Assembly: GCF_026624755.1 (NCBI RefSeq)
Contig: NZ_JAPMXC010000001.1
Span: 1,159,219-1,223,218 of the forward strand
Reading direction: 5' to 3'
Source of the DNA: Robbsia betulipollinis
GTDB taxonomy: Bacteria; Pseudomonadota; Gammaproteobacteria; Burkholderiales; Burkholderiaceae
DNA: 64,000 bases
Each line of letters starts with the position of its first letter. The first letter of the stretch is position 1. Positions 9,265 through 16,126 of this stretch are shown here, piece by piece. The notes under the pieces are model-generated. The model ran no database searches, was not told the origin of the DNA, and was given only the letters and a program-made list of their open reading frames with translations. The translations under genes and the position numbers were made by a program.

Positions 9265-9603
9265 GTGTTCGAAAATCGATCTTCGGAGGACATAGGGATC
9301 TGGGTATTCAAGGACGCCTGGCGCCTGATGGAGAAGCGTGCCGCGGAAAACGGCACCTCTTTCGACGAAACGGTGAAGCGTTTCCTGAAAGAAAAACGGC
9401 CTTTCATCGAGGCTGCCCGTGAGTACGACGGGCAGCGTCGCCATCGTCACAAAGCGCTTTGCGCCGGCAGATCGATCTTCATCCATGGCGCATCCCGAAA
9501 ATGCCGTTGCGCGAAGCGGTCGATGGCCGCACCGTCCTTCAACGTCAGGCCGATGGTGTCGAGGCCTTCCAGGAACATGCGTTTCTGCCGTTCCGGCATC
9601 TGA
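9265..9603 (+). other. Possible small gene or gene fragment before leuD
   Basis: A plus-strand frame reads EDIGIWVFKDAWRLMEKRA then ENGTSFDETVKRFLKEKRPF, with charged, helix-like composition unlike the Arg/Ala/Gly noise of neighbouring antisense frames. The end weakly recalls the DUF1488 C-terminus, but I cannot confirm this. The only in-frame start near it is GTG 9265, without a Shine-Dalgarno. A GGAGGA at about 9284-9289 lies inside the frame with no usual start codon after it. The frame continues about 157 nt into the leuD 3' end on the other strand, so a truncated gene is the likelier reading. Confidence 0.2.
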
Positions 9604-10112
9604 AAGTGGAAACGTTCGCCGTCACCGGTTTCCACGTATTGGCTCGCCACGTCGATCACGAAGCGGTTGGGCCCAGCGGCGCGCGCGAGCAGCGTCTGGA
9701 CGGCACGGTTTTCCATCGTCAGCGCAAGCAAACCATTCGCAATCGAATTGAAGTAAAAGATCTCGCCGAAGCTGGATGCGATCACCGCTTGAAAGCCCGC
9801 CTGCTGCAAGCCCCACACGGCATGCTCGCGACTCGATCCGCAACCGAAGTTGGCGCCCGCGATCAATATCCCGGCATCGCGATATATTTCACGATTCAGT
9901 ACGAAGTCGTCTTTCGGCCGGCCGCCCGCATCCGTGCGCAGGTCATGAAAAACGCCTTTCGCCAACCCGGATTTGTCGATGCCGAGCAGAAACTGTTTTG
10001 GCATGATCTGGTCCGTATCCAGATTGTCGTAGGGCAGGGGGGCCGCCGTACCGGCGACGACGGCATCGACGGTGCTACGGATCGCGGAACCGTGTGCTGG
10101 CGATTCAAGCAT
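9447..10112 (-). CDS. leuD: 3-isopropylmalate dehydratase small subunit / aconitase-family swivel subunit
   Basis: The 221-residue protein shows the LeuD swivel-domain hallmarks YDNLDTDQIMPKQFL near the start and ANFGCGSSREHAVWGL in the middle. It pairs with LeuC to form a hydro-lyase that isomerises 2- and 3-isopropylmalate. The ATG at 10110-10112 follows AAGGAG and overlaps the leuC stop by 8 nt, so the two are translationally coupled. No leuA or leuB is adjacent. The pair sits behind a dehalogenase-like gene and opposite a LysR regulator, so it may be a catabolic paralogue, for example for a substituted malate, rather than the leucine-biosynthesis copy. Confidence 0.92.
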   Translation of the reverse strand: MLESPAHGSAIRSTVDAVVAGTAAPLPYDNLDTDQIMPKQFLLGIDKSGLAKGVFHDLRTDAGGRPKDDFVLNREIYRDAGILIAGANFGCGSSREHAVWGLQQAGFQAVIASSFGEIFYFNSIANGLLALTMENRAVQTLLARAAGPNRFVIDVASQYVETGDGERFHFQMPERQKRMFLEGLDTIGLTLKDGAAIDRFAQRHFRDAPWMKIDLPAQSAL

Positions 10113-11517
10113 GCAATTTCTCCTTTCGAACATCGACGATGCAACCCGCGAGGGCGGCTGCCGCGGCCATGATGGGGCTCATCAGATGGGTCCGCGCGCC
10201 GCGTCCCTGCCGCCCCTCGAAGTTGCGATTGGTCGTGGATGCGCAGCGCTCGCCCGGTTTCAGCACATCGTCGTTCATGGCGAGGCACATCGAGCACCCC
10301 GGCTGACGCCATTCGAATCCGGCGTCCGTGAAGATCCTGGCCAAACCTTCCTGTTCCGCCTGGTCGCGGACCCGGCCCGACCCGGGCACCACCATGGCTC
10401 TGACGCCTGGCGCGACGGTGCGACCCTCGACGATACGGGCTGCGGCACGCAGGTCTTCGATACGGGCATTGGTGCAGGAGCCGATAAAGACATGGTCGAT
10501 GGGCAGACCCTCGATGCGCATGCCGGCCTCGAGGCCCATATAGCGGAGCGCCTTGCCGTTGGTTGCGGCCGCGGCGGGTTCGGTCGGATTCATGGGTACG
10601 AAATCCGTGATGGAGATGGCCTGGTCGGGGCTGGTGCCCCATGTCACGAAGGGTGCGACCTGATCCGCATCGAAGTGATGTTCCACATCGAACACCGCAT
10701 CCGTATCCGAGGCCAAGGTGCGCCACGCCGCAATGGCCTGTTCGAGTTCGCGGGGTGACAGGCCTTCGATGCGCTGGGCGACATAATCGACCGTCGTGTC
10801 GTCCGGTGCAATGAGCGCCGCCCGCGCGCCCGCCTCCACCGTCATATTGCACAGCGTCATGCGCGCCTCCGCGGACAAGACGTCGATCGCCTCTCCGCAG
10901 TACTCGACGGCCATGCCCCGCGCGCCCTGTGCGCTTATTTTGCTGATGATGTAGAGAACCAGATCCTTGGCGGTCGTGCCCGCGGCAAGCCCGCCGGTCA
11001 CGCGGATGCGCATATCGCCGGCAACGCGATAGACGAGCGTTTGCGTGGCCAGCACATGTTCGACCTCCGATGTGCCGATCCCGAAACCCAGCGCGCCCAA
11101 CGCGCCGTAGGTCGTGGTGTGGCTGTCCCCGCAGAGCACGACCATCCCGGGGCGAATCAGGCCGCGTTCGGGGGCGACGACATGCTCGATGCCCTGCTCG
11201 GGATCCGCCACGTCGAAGAGATGGATGCCATGCTTCGCGCAATTGCGTGTGAAGTTGGCCGCCTGATGGGCGGCGGCGCTGACCACGATCGTTCGATCGG
11301 CAACCGCGACGGCCTTGGTGGGTATCACGTGGCTCACCACGCCCATTTGCTGCGCCGGGCGCGCCACGCCGACCCCACGCGCGTCCAGTCCCGCGAATGC
11401 CTGCGGGCTGGTGTATTCGTTCATGATGTGCAGGTCGGCATAGAGCAGGACGTGTGCATCGTCGACTCGGGAAACGGTGTGGCTGGCCACAAGTTTCCGA
11501 TAAAGCGTCTTTGACAT
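10105..11517 (-). CDS. leuC: 3-isopropylmalate dehydratase large subunit / aconitase-family hydro-lyase
   Basis: The protein is 470 residues, the normal LeuC length. The three [4Fe-4S] cysteines are visible in IGSCTNARIEDLR and in PGCSMCLAMN (CxxC). Substrate-side motifs include CGDSHTTTYGALGALGFGIG and VLATQTLVYR. The start MSKTLYRKLVASHTV is typical. It follows the hydrolase gene by 56 nt and overlaps leuD by 8 nt, giving a three-gene minus-strand operon. It is a cytoplasmic enzyme in complex with LeuD. Annotation as 3-isopropylmalate dehydratase rests on family membership. The context (no leuAB, LysR opposite, a haloacid-type hydrolase first) leaves 2-methylmalate or dimethylmalate as real alternatives. 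Confidence 0.92.
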   Translation of the reverse strand: MSKTLYRKLVASHTVSRVDDAHVLLYADLHIMNEYTSPQAFAGLDARGVGVARPAQQMGVVSHVIPTKAVAVADRTIVVSAAAHQAANFTRNCAKHGIHLFDVADPEQGIEHVVAPERGLIRPGMVVLCGDSHTTTYGALGALGFGIGTSEVEHVLATQTLVYRVAGDMRIRVTGGLAAGTTAKDLVLYIISKISAQGARGMAVEYCGEAIDVLSAEARMTLCNMTVEAGARAALIAPDDTTVDYVAQRIEGLSPRELEQAIAAWRTLASDTDAVFDVEHHFDADQVAPFVTWGTSPDQAISITDFVPMNPTEPAAAATNGKALRYMGLEAGMRIEGLPIDHVFIGSCTNARIEDLRAAARIVEGRTVAPGVRAMVVPGSGRVRDQAEQEGLARIFTDAGFEWRQPGCSMCLAMNDDVLKPGERCASTTNRNFEGRQGRGARTHLMSPIMAAAAALAGCIVDVRKEKLHA

Positions 11518-11573
11518 GGTGTGCTCGTGGTCGGCGGACGTGGGTTGAAAGGGCGACGTCGCGGCAGGAAGAA

Positions 11574-12452
11574 TCAGGCGGAAAGAAACGGCAGGACGCG
11601 ATCCAGCAGCAGATCGGGCGCTTCTTCCGGAATATAGTGCCCGCAAGGAAGCGCTTCGCCCTGCACGTGCGGTGCATAGGGACGCCATGCCGCCAGCGGA
11701 TCGAAGCATTGTTCGATGACGCCGTGCGCGCCCCACAGGGCGGTGAACGGGCAACGTATCCGTTGTCCCGCCGCCAGCGTTGCGCGATCGTGCTCGAGGT
11801 CGATGCCGATGCTCGCCCGGTAGTCCTCGCAGATGCCCATCGCCGTGGCGGGGTCGGACAGGCAGCGCAGGTACTCGGCATAGGCGGCGGGCGTGAAGGG
11901 TGCAAGGCCCGCGCTGCGGGCGCCGATCGTCTGCTTCAGGTACAGATCCGGATCCGCCCTGATCAAGGTTTCCGGGAACGGCGCGGGGCGCACCAGCATG
12001 AACCAGTGCCAGTACGCGCGCGCGAACGCGAATGACGTCTGTTCGTACATGGACAGCGTCGGCGCGACATCCAGCGTCACCAACCGGGTCACGGCATCCG
12101 GATGATCCAGCGCCATGCGCGCCGCGACGCGGCCGCCGCGATCGTGCCCGATCACCGCGAATCGGGAAAAACCATGTTCGCGCATCAGATCCACCTGATC
12201 CTGCGCCATGCGCCGCTTTGCGTAGGGCGCATGGTCTTGCGTGCCGGCAGGCTTGCCGCTGTCCCCATAGCCGCGCAGATCCGCCGCGATGACGGTGAAA
12301 CGGGATAGCAATTGCGGTACGACCTTATGCCAGATCACATGGGTCTGCGGATGCCCGTGCAATAACAGCAGGGCGGGACCGCTGCCGCCCTTGATTGCAT
12401 GGATTCTGATGCCGTCGGTGTGCACCGAGGCGTCCCTGAAACCTTCGAACAT
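11574..12452 (-). CDS. Alpha/beta hydrolase, haloacetate (fluoroacetate) dehalogenase-like
   Basis: This 292-residue cytoplasmic alpha/beta-hydrolase carries the fluoroacetate-dehalogenase signature GHDRGGR. Against the characterised enzyme (Asp110, Arg111, Arg114, Asp134, His155, Trp156, Tyr219, His280) the equivalents here are D104 nucleophile, R105 and R108 carboxylate clamp, D128, H149 and W150 (in AYWHWF), Y211 and H272 (CGHYIPEEAP), at near-constant spacing. The oxyanion motif LHGHPQTHVIWHKV also fits. The predicted reaction is hydrolytic C-F or C-Cl cleavage of a haloacetate to glycolate. It heads the operon with leuC and leuD, and its start is 97 nt from the divergent LysR gene. Close relatives include epoxide hydrolases, but the full halide pocket argues for dehalogenase. 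Confidence 0.85.
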   Translation of the reverse strand: MFEGFRDASVHTDGIRIHAIKGGSGPALLLLHGHPQTHVIWHKVVPQLLSRFTVIAADLRGYGDSGKPAGTQDHAPYAKRRMAQDQVDLMREHGFSRFAVIGHDRGGRVAARMALDHPDAVTRLVTLDVAPTLSMYEQTSFAFARAYWHWFMLVRPAPFPETLIRADPDLYLKQTIGARSAGLAPFTPAAYAEYLRCLSDPATAMGICEDYRASIGIDLEHDRATLAAGQRIRCPFTALWGAHGVIEQCFDPLAAWRPYAPHVQGEALPCGHYIPEEAPDLLLDRVLPFLSA

Positions 12453-12549
12453 GGTTGTCTCCAAAACGAGTTTGAAGTTTAATTGATGAACACACCGATT
12501 GGGTTTCCGAAAAATCAATCGGGTCGTAACCTGAAGGAACGAATGCGCG
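12453..12549. promoter_or_regulatory. Divergent promoter region with inverted repeats (candidate LysR site)
   Basis: These 97 nt separate the dehalogenase-leuCD operon from the divergent LysR gene. Two inverted-repeat pairs are visible: ATTGAT (12482-12487) with ATCAAT (12514-12519), and CCGATT (12495-12500) with AATCGG (12517-12522). LysR regulators usually bind dyads in such shared promoters. The arms are short and spaced, so this is only a candidate. GAAGGA before the LysR start serves as its ribosome binding site. Confidence 0.35.
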
Positions 12550-13449
12550 ATGGATGGCTTTTCCGATTTGACGATGTTCGCCCTGGTGGCACGGCATCGC
12601 AACCTGGCCGCGGCGGCGCGGGAACTGGGCGTGACGCCGCCCGCCGTGAGCAAGCGGCTTGCGCACCTCGAACGACGCCTGGGCGTGCGGCTGATGCACC
12701 GCACGACCCGGCGCCTCAGCCTGACGCCCGAAGGTGAACTGTATCTCGCGAACGGATCCCGTCTGCTGGACGAATTGTTGGCGCTGGAATTGCTGGTGAC
12801 GCGCAGCCGCAGCGAGCCGAGCGGTTTGCTGCGGGTCAATGCGTCGTTTGGATTTGGCCGCGCGCGCATCGTGCCGGCGGTGTCGGATTTTCTGGCGCGC
12901 TTCCCGGCCATGAAGATACAGCTGCATCTGACCGAGCGGCCGATGAGCCTGCAGGAAGAGGGCTTCGACGTCGGCATTCGTTTCGGGGAGGTGCCGGACG
13001 CACGCATCAACGCGCGTTTTCTGCTGAAAAATCGCCGGATCGTCTGCGCGTCGCCGATGTATCTGGCGCGCCATGGCGAGCCCGCCTTGCCGAATGACCT
13101 CGTTCGCCACGCGTGCATCGTCCTGCGCGAGAACAATACCGCTTACGGCACCTGGCATTTTTCACGCGGAAAGCGCGAAGAGACGGTCAAAGTGGACGGA
13201 CCGTTATCGAGCAACGACGGTAGCACCGTGCTGCAGTGGGCGTTGAAAGGACATGGCATCGCGGTGCGTTCGGAATGGGAAGTAGGCGAACATCTGCGCA
13301 GCGGTGCACTGCTGCCGCTGATGAAAGACTGGTCGCTGCCGAACGCCAACATCCATGCCATCTATCTCGAGCGCAATCAGCTGTCCGTCAAGCTCGGAAC
13401 CTTCGTCGATTTTCTCGGTGAGTATCTGAAAGCCTCATCCGGCAAATAA
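12550..13449 (+). CDS. LysR family transcriptional regulator
   Basis: The 299-residue protein has an N-terminal winged helix-turn-helix (NLAAAARELGVTPPAVSKRL, about residues 19-38), a linker helix, and a LysR substrate-binding domain from about residue 90 (LLRVNASFGFGRARIVPAVS). The GFDVGIRFGEVPDARINAR segment is typical of the DmlR/CrgA-like subgroup, which often controls hydroxy-acid or aromatic catabolism. It is divergent from the dehalogenase-leuCD operon with 97 nt between, so it most likely regulates that operon in response to a substrate or intermediate. It is a cytoplasmic DNA-binding protein, probably a tetramer as in the family. Confidence 0.93.
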   Translation: MDGFSDLTMFALVARHRNLAAAARELGVTPPAVSKRLAHLERRLGVRLMHRTTRRLSLTPEGELYLANGSRLLDELLALELLVTRSRSEPSGLLRVNASFGFGRARIVPAVSDFLARFPAMKIQLHLTERPMSLQEEGFDVGIRFGEVPDARINARFLLKNRRIVCASPMYLARHGEPALPNDLVRHACIVLRENNTAYGTWHFSRGKREETVKVDGPLSSNDGSTVLQWALKGHGIAVRSEWEVGEHLRSGALLPLMKDWSLPNANIHAIYLERNQLSVKLGTFVDFLGEYLKASSGK

Positions 13450-13497
13450 CGATCTCCAACGCCGTGGGCGTCGCGCTCGACGACTACGGCAGCGCCG

Positions 13498-13761
13498 CTA
13501 CATCACGAGCAGGCCTTCGCCCGTGGCGTCGGTACGGACATCGATCGGGTGCCACATCCTTGTCGCGGAGTCTGCTTCACCTCGTATTCGACCATGCGTG
13601 CCTGGCCGCCTGGGGTTGGCGCTTGCCGTTTTATCTGGCGGCACCGCTGGCTCTGATCGGTCTCTACGGGAGACCAACACGGGGCGAAGGAAATACACGA
13701 TGGCGAGTCCGGCGGCGACGCCGGTGGTGGTCTGTGCAACCGAACCGGGTGTCGTCGTCAT
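13498..13761 (-). CDS. Possible small membrane protein with an aberrant C-terminus
   Basis: An 87-residue frame begins at an ATG with GAAGGAAAG just upstream, 21 nt after the stop of the small exported protein gene at 13783. Residues about 12-30 form one hydrophobic helix ending in VYFLRPVLVSRRDR. Beyond about residue 38 the frame runs antisense to a plus-strand MFS remnant (13593-13670), so the second half is probably not original sequence. I read it as the 5' part of a small gene whose end was replaced at a recombination junction. The function is unknown. Confidence 0.25.
   Translation of the reverse strand: MTTTPGSVAQTTTGVAAGLAIVYFLRPVLVSRRDRSEPAVPPDKTASANPRRPGTHGRIRGEADSATRMWHPIDVRTDATGEGLLVM
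13593..13670 (+). pseudogene. Remnant of an MFS transporter of the metabolite:H+ symporter group
   Basis: The plus strand reads LAAWGWRLPFYLAAPLALIG then LYGR here. This is the mid-protein helix motif of MHS-type MFS transporters; compare LAAWGWRVPFFFGLLIGPVG in the intact transporter at 36651. Neither side of it continues as transporter sequence, and there is no start codon or ribosome binding site. It is a short fossil of about 26 codons in a decayed zone between the LysR gene and the hydrolase-GMC pair. Confidence 0.5.
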
Positions 13762-13782
13762 CGACTTTCCTTCAAAGGGCGA

Positions 13783-14109
13783 TCACGTACGGGTTGCAAG
13801 ACCGCTGGACCGGATCCAACCCTCTTCGCCTGTGCACTTTCCGTCCAGCACGCGTACGCGCGCCACGCTCACCCCCGGCGCGCTGCTTGATTTTTGCTGA
13901 AAACCCAGCACGGTCACGGCGGCGCCTTTCATCGGCTGGCAGGCCGCAAACTCGAGCGACAAGGAGTCGGGGCGCAGCGTGACCTGCGCGAAGAGAACGC
14001 CGCTGCGCGTCAACGTCGCGACCTGGCCTTCACTCGGCTGTGCAAGAGCGGGCGAAGACATCAGCGTCACCGCAGCCCAGACCAAATAGTTTTGCGTCGA
14101 TCGTTTCAT
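13783..14109 (-). CDS. Small exported hypothetical protein
   Basis: The 108-residue protein starts MKRSTQNYLVWAAVTLMSS and has a clear Sec signal peptide, with likely cleavage after SPALA at about residue 25. The mature part (about 83 residues) has the rhythm of a small beta-domain: VATLTRSGVLFAQV, SLEFAACQPMKGAAVTVLGF and VARVRVLDGKCTGEEGWIRS. Two cysteines (in FAACQP and DGKCTG) could form a disulfide. The pattern resembles bacterial SH3-like periplasmic domains, but I cannot assign a family. A possible small membrane protein gene follows after 21 nt. Confidence 0.5.
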   Translation of the reverse strand: MKRSTQNYLVWAAVTLMSSPALAQPSEGQVATLTRSGVLFAQVTLRPDSLSLEFAACQPMKGAAVTVLGFQQKSSSAPGVSVARVRVLDGKCTGEEGWIRSSGLATRT

Positions 14110-14357
14110 TTCAATTTCGGTCCGCCATGACTCCAGCAATCGCTTTCAGAGCCTTACCGTAGATAGCGGCACGCGGCTGGCTGTCTTGAGATGAAATGCA
14201 CCCGACGCCACCCGTTACCGACCGAAAGGAGGCCTCCCGCTGTCTCGATAGCGGAGATTCAGTGATTTCCTTTATGTGCGAATGGCCTCCGAGGTTCGCG
14301 GCAGCACCGATTCCTGAGAGACTCGGGCCATGAAAACGGGAGCAATTTTCGCGGGAG

Positions 14358-14555
14358 ACATGCGAGTGCGCGGTGCGCATGGTGCATGAGCACCGGGACA
14401 AATATCCCCCGACGTGGGCGGTAGTTGACTCGATCGCGCCGAAGATCGGCTGTGTGCCGCAAACGCTGGTGGGTGGGGTCAAGCCGGACGAAGTCGACCC
14501 GGGGCAAAATGCAGGCTTATCGCGCGATGAACGGATTATGGTTAATTTAACATAA
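14358..14555 (+). pseudogene. IS3-family transposase OrfA remnant
   Basis: The frame reads [20 protein letters not shown] then [12 protein letters not shown]. This is the helix-turn-helix region of IS3-family OrfA proteins (consensus AVRMVxEHRxEYxSxWxAIxSIAxKIGCxxxTL). The usual initiator end and the leucine-zipper half with the OrfB frameshift are both gone: the sequence degenerates after VDPGQ and stops at 14553-14555. No inverted terminal repeats are visible. The surrounding sequence (14110-14357 and 14556-14768) holds nothing else I recognise, apart from an AT-rich patch at about 14540-14580. Confidence 0.6.
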
Positions 14556-14768
14556 TGTAATTTATCGACTTTTCAGGTATCAGACATACGTAGCAACGTC
14601 GTACTCATCTGACGATTCGCCAAATCGGACGAATCCAGGGTTGGTATGAGCAGACTTCCGGATCCGCTCCCATCAGCCAACCGCGTTTCGGACTCCGGGA
14701 ACGCAACTTGCTCGATCGGCCGCGAGCGCCGGCGATCGCCGGGCCACACCAAGGAGCACCGACCCCCG

Positions 14769-16115
14769 ATGATTGCCGATCGACCGATCCTTTTCATGCT
14801 GCATGCGCTGGGAGGCAGTCGCGCGGCCTTCGATCCGATGCGGTCGGCACTGGGCGATGCATTCGAGGTGATCGCGATCGACCTGCCCGGCTTTGGTGAT
14901 CGCGATACCCGAGCGGGTACCACGGTCCAGGAAATGTCCAATGTGGTCGCGGACGTCATTCGATCGCGCGCCGCCGCCCGCTGGTTGCTCGTTGGCCACA
15001 GCATGGGCGGCAAGATCGCCACGGTGGTCGCCTCGCGCGCCATGCAGGGCGAGCAAGGGCTTTTCGGTCTGATGGGTGTCGTGCTGCTGGCCGGCTCTCC
15101 GCCCTCGCCCGAGCCGATGGATGAAGCGCGACGCGAACGGATGATTGGCTGGGTCGAGCAGGGTTCACTGGACGATATGGCCGCATGCACGTTCATCGAC
15201 GCCAACGTCGGCGCGCCGCTCGCGCCGAAAGAACAGGCCATGGCGGTGGCCGATCTGAAGCGGTGTTCCCCGCACGCGTGGCGCGCCTGGCTCGAGCGCG
15301 GCAGTCGCGAGGATTGGTCGGCCGAAGTCGGTATTTTGCCGTGGCCCTCGCTCATTATCGTCGGCAGCGAAGATGGCGACCTGGGAGAAGCGGGCCAGCG
15401 CGAGACCAATCTGCAGGTGTACCCGCGAGCCGAATTCGTGACGCTCGACGGTGCGGGACATTTGCTGCCACTGGAAAGAAGCGAAGCGGTAGCCGGCGCC
15501 ATCGCCCGCTTCTGGCGCGACATCGCCGATCGCGCGCCTGCGGTGCCAGCGGCCACCGCGCAGCTCATTGGTTCCGAGCGCGTAACGCGTCGCACCCGTG
15601 CCCTACTGGCGCAGCGTGCGCTACCGGATGCCGTGGCCGCGCGATCCGGAGTGCTGACGTCCGGCCAGCTTGCGACGCTGCGCGCCATCGCCGCTCGTGT
15701 CGTTCCGCAACCCGAACCGGGCATCGATCTGGCCGCACGACTCGACGCTTGTCTGGCCGAGGGAAACTCGGACGGATGGCGCTTCGCCGATATGCCGTGC
15801 GACGGCGAGGCCTACGCCGCGGCGCTCGACACGCTGTCGGGATTCGAAGCGATCGGGCGATCGGCCCAGGACCAATGCCTGGATGCCATCGCCGCAGGCG
15901 CCTATATGACAGAAAACGCAGCGCTTACCCCGAAGCAGTTTCGGCAGTGGTTCGAGGACGTGCGTAACGACCTCCTACGCCTTTGGCTGTCACACCCCGC
16001 GACGGCTGCCCACATCGGTTTTCATGGCTTCGCCAATGGCGGCGATGTGCTCAGACCCCAAGGCTTCGACCGGCTCTCGTCCGGCGATCGCGACGTCTGG
16101 GAGAATGCGGTTTGA
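14769..16115 (+). CDS. Alpha/beta-hydrolase fused to a gluconate 2-dehydrogenase subunit 3-like domain
   Basis: From ATG 14769 the protein is 448 residues. Residues 1-255 are an alpha/beta hydrolase with nucleophile elbow VGHSMGG (S78), acid in IIVGSEDGDLGE and base in LDGAGHLLPLERSE. Residues about 290-448 look like the small subunit 3 (gamma) of gluconate 2-dehydrogenase: LTSGQLATLRAIAARVVPQP, then a helical region, then HPATAAHIGFHGFANGG. Free subunit 3 proteins usually carry a Tat leader that exports the complex; here none is present, so the protein should be cytoplasmic. An ATG at 14646 would add 41 unconvincing residues. The GMC flavoprotein starts 11 nt later and is the expected partner. 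Confidence 0.8.
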   Translation: MIADRPILFMLHALGGSRAAFDPMRSALGDAFEVIAIDLPGFGDRDTRAGTTVQEMSNVVADVIRSRAAARWLLVGHSMGGKIATVVASRAMQGEQGLFGLMGVVLLAGSPPSPEPMDEARRERMIGWVEQGSLDDMAACTFIDANVGAPLAPKEQAMAVADLKRCSPHAWRAWLERGSREDWSAEVGILPWPSLIIVGSEDGDLGEAGQRETNLQVYPRAEFVTLDGAGHLLPLERSEAVAGAIARFWRDIADRAPAVPAATAQLIGSERVTRRTRALLAQRALPDAVAARSGVLTSGQLATLRAIAARVVPQPEPGIDLAARLDACLAEGNSDGWRFADMPCDGEAYAAALDTLSGFEAIGRSAQDQCLDAIAAGAYMTENAALTPKQFRQWFEDVRNDLLRLWLSHPATAAHIGFHGFANGGDVLRPQGFDRLSSGDRDVWENAV

Positions 16116-16126
16116 AGCCCGGGACG

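Noticed and set aside
13464-13982. 172-codon plus-strand gene covering the MFS fragment
   Set aside because: Only about 26 codons resemble a transporter; the rest is noise that overlaps a better-supported minus-strand exported protein.
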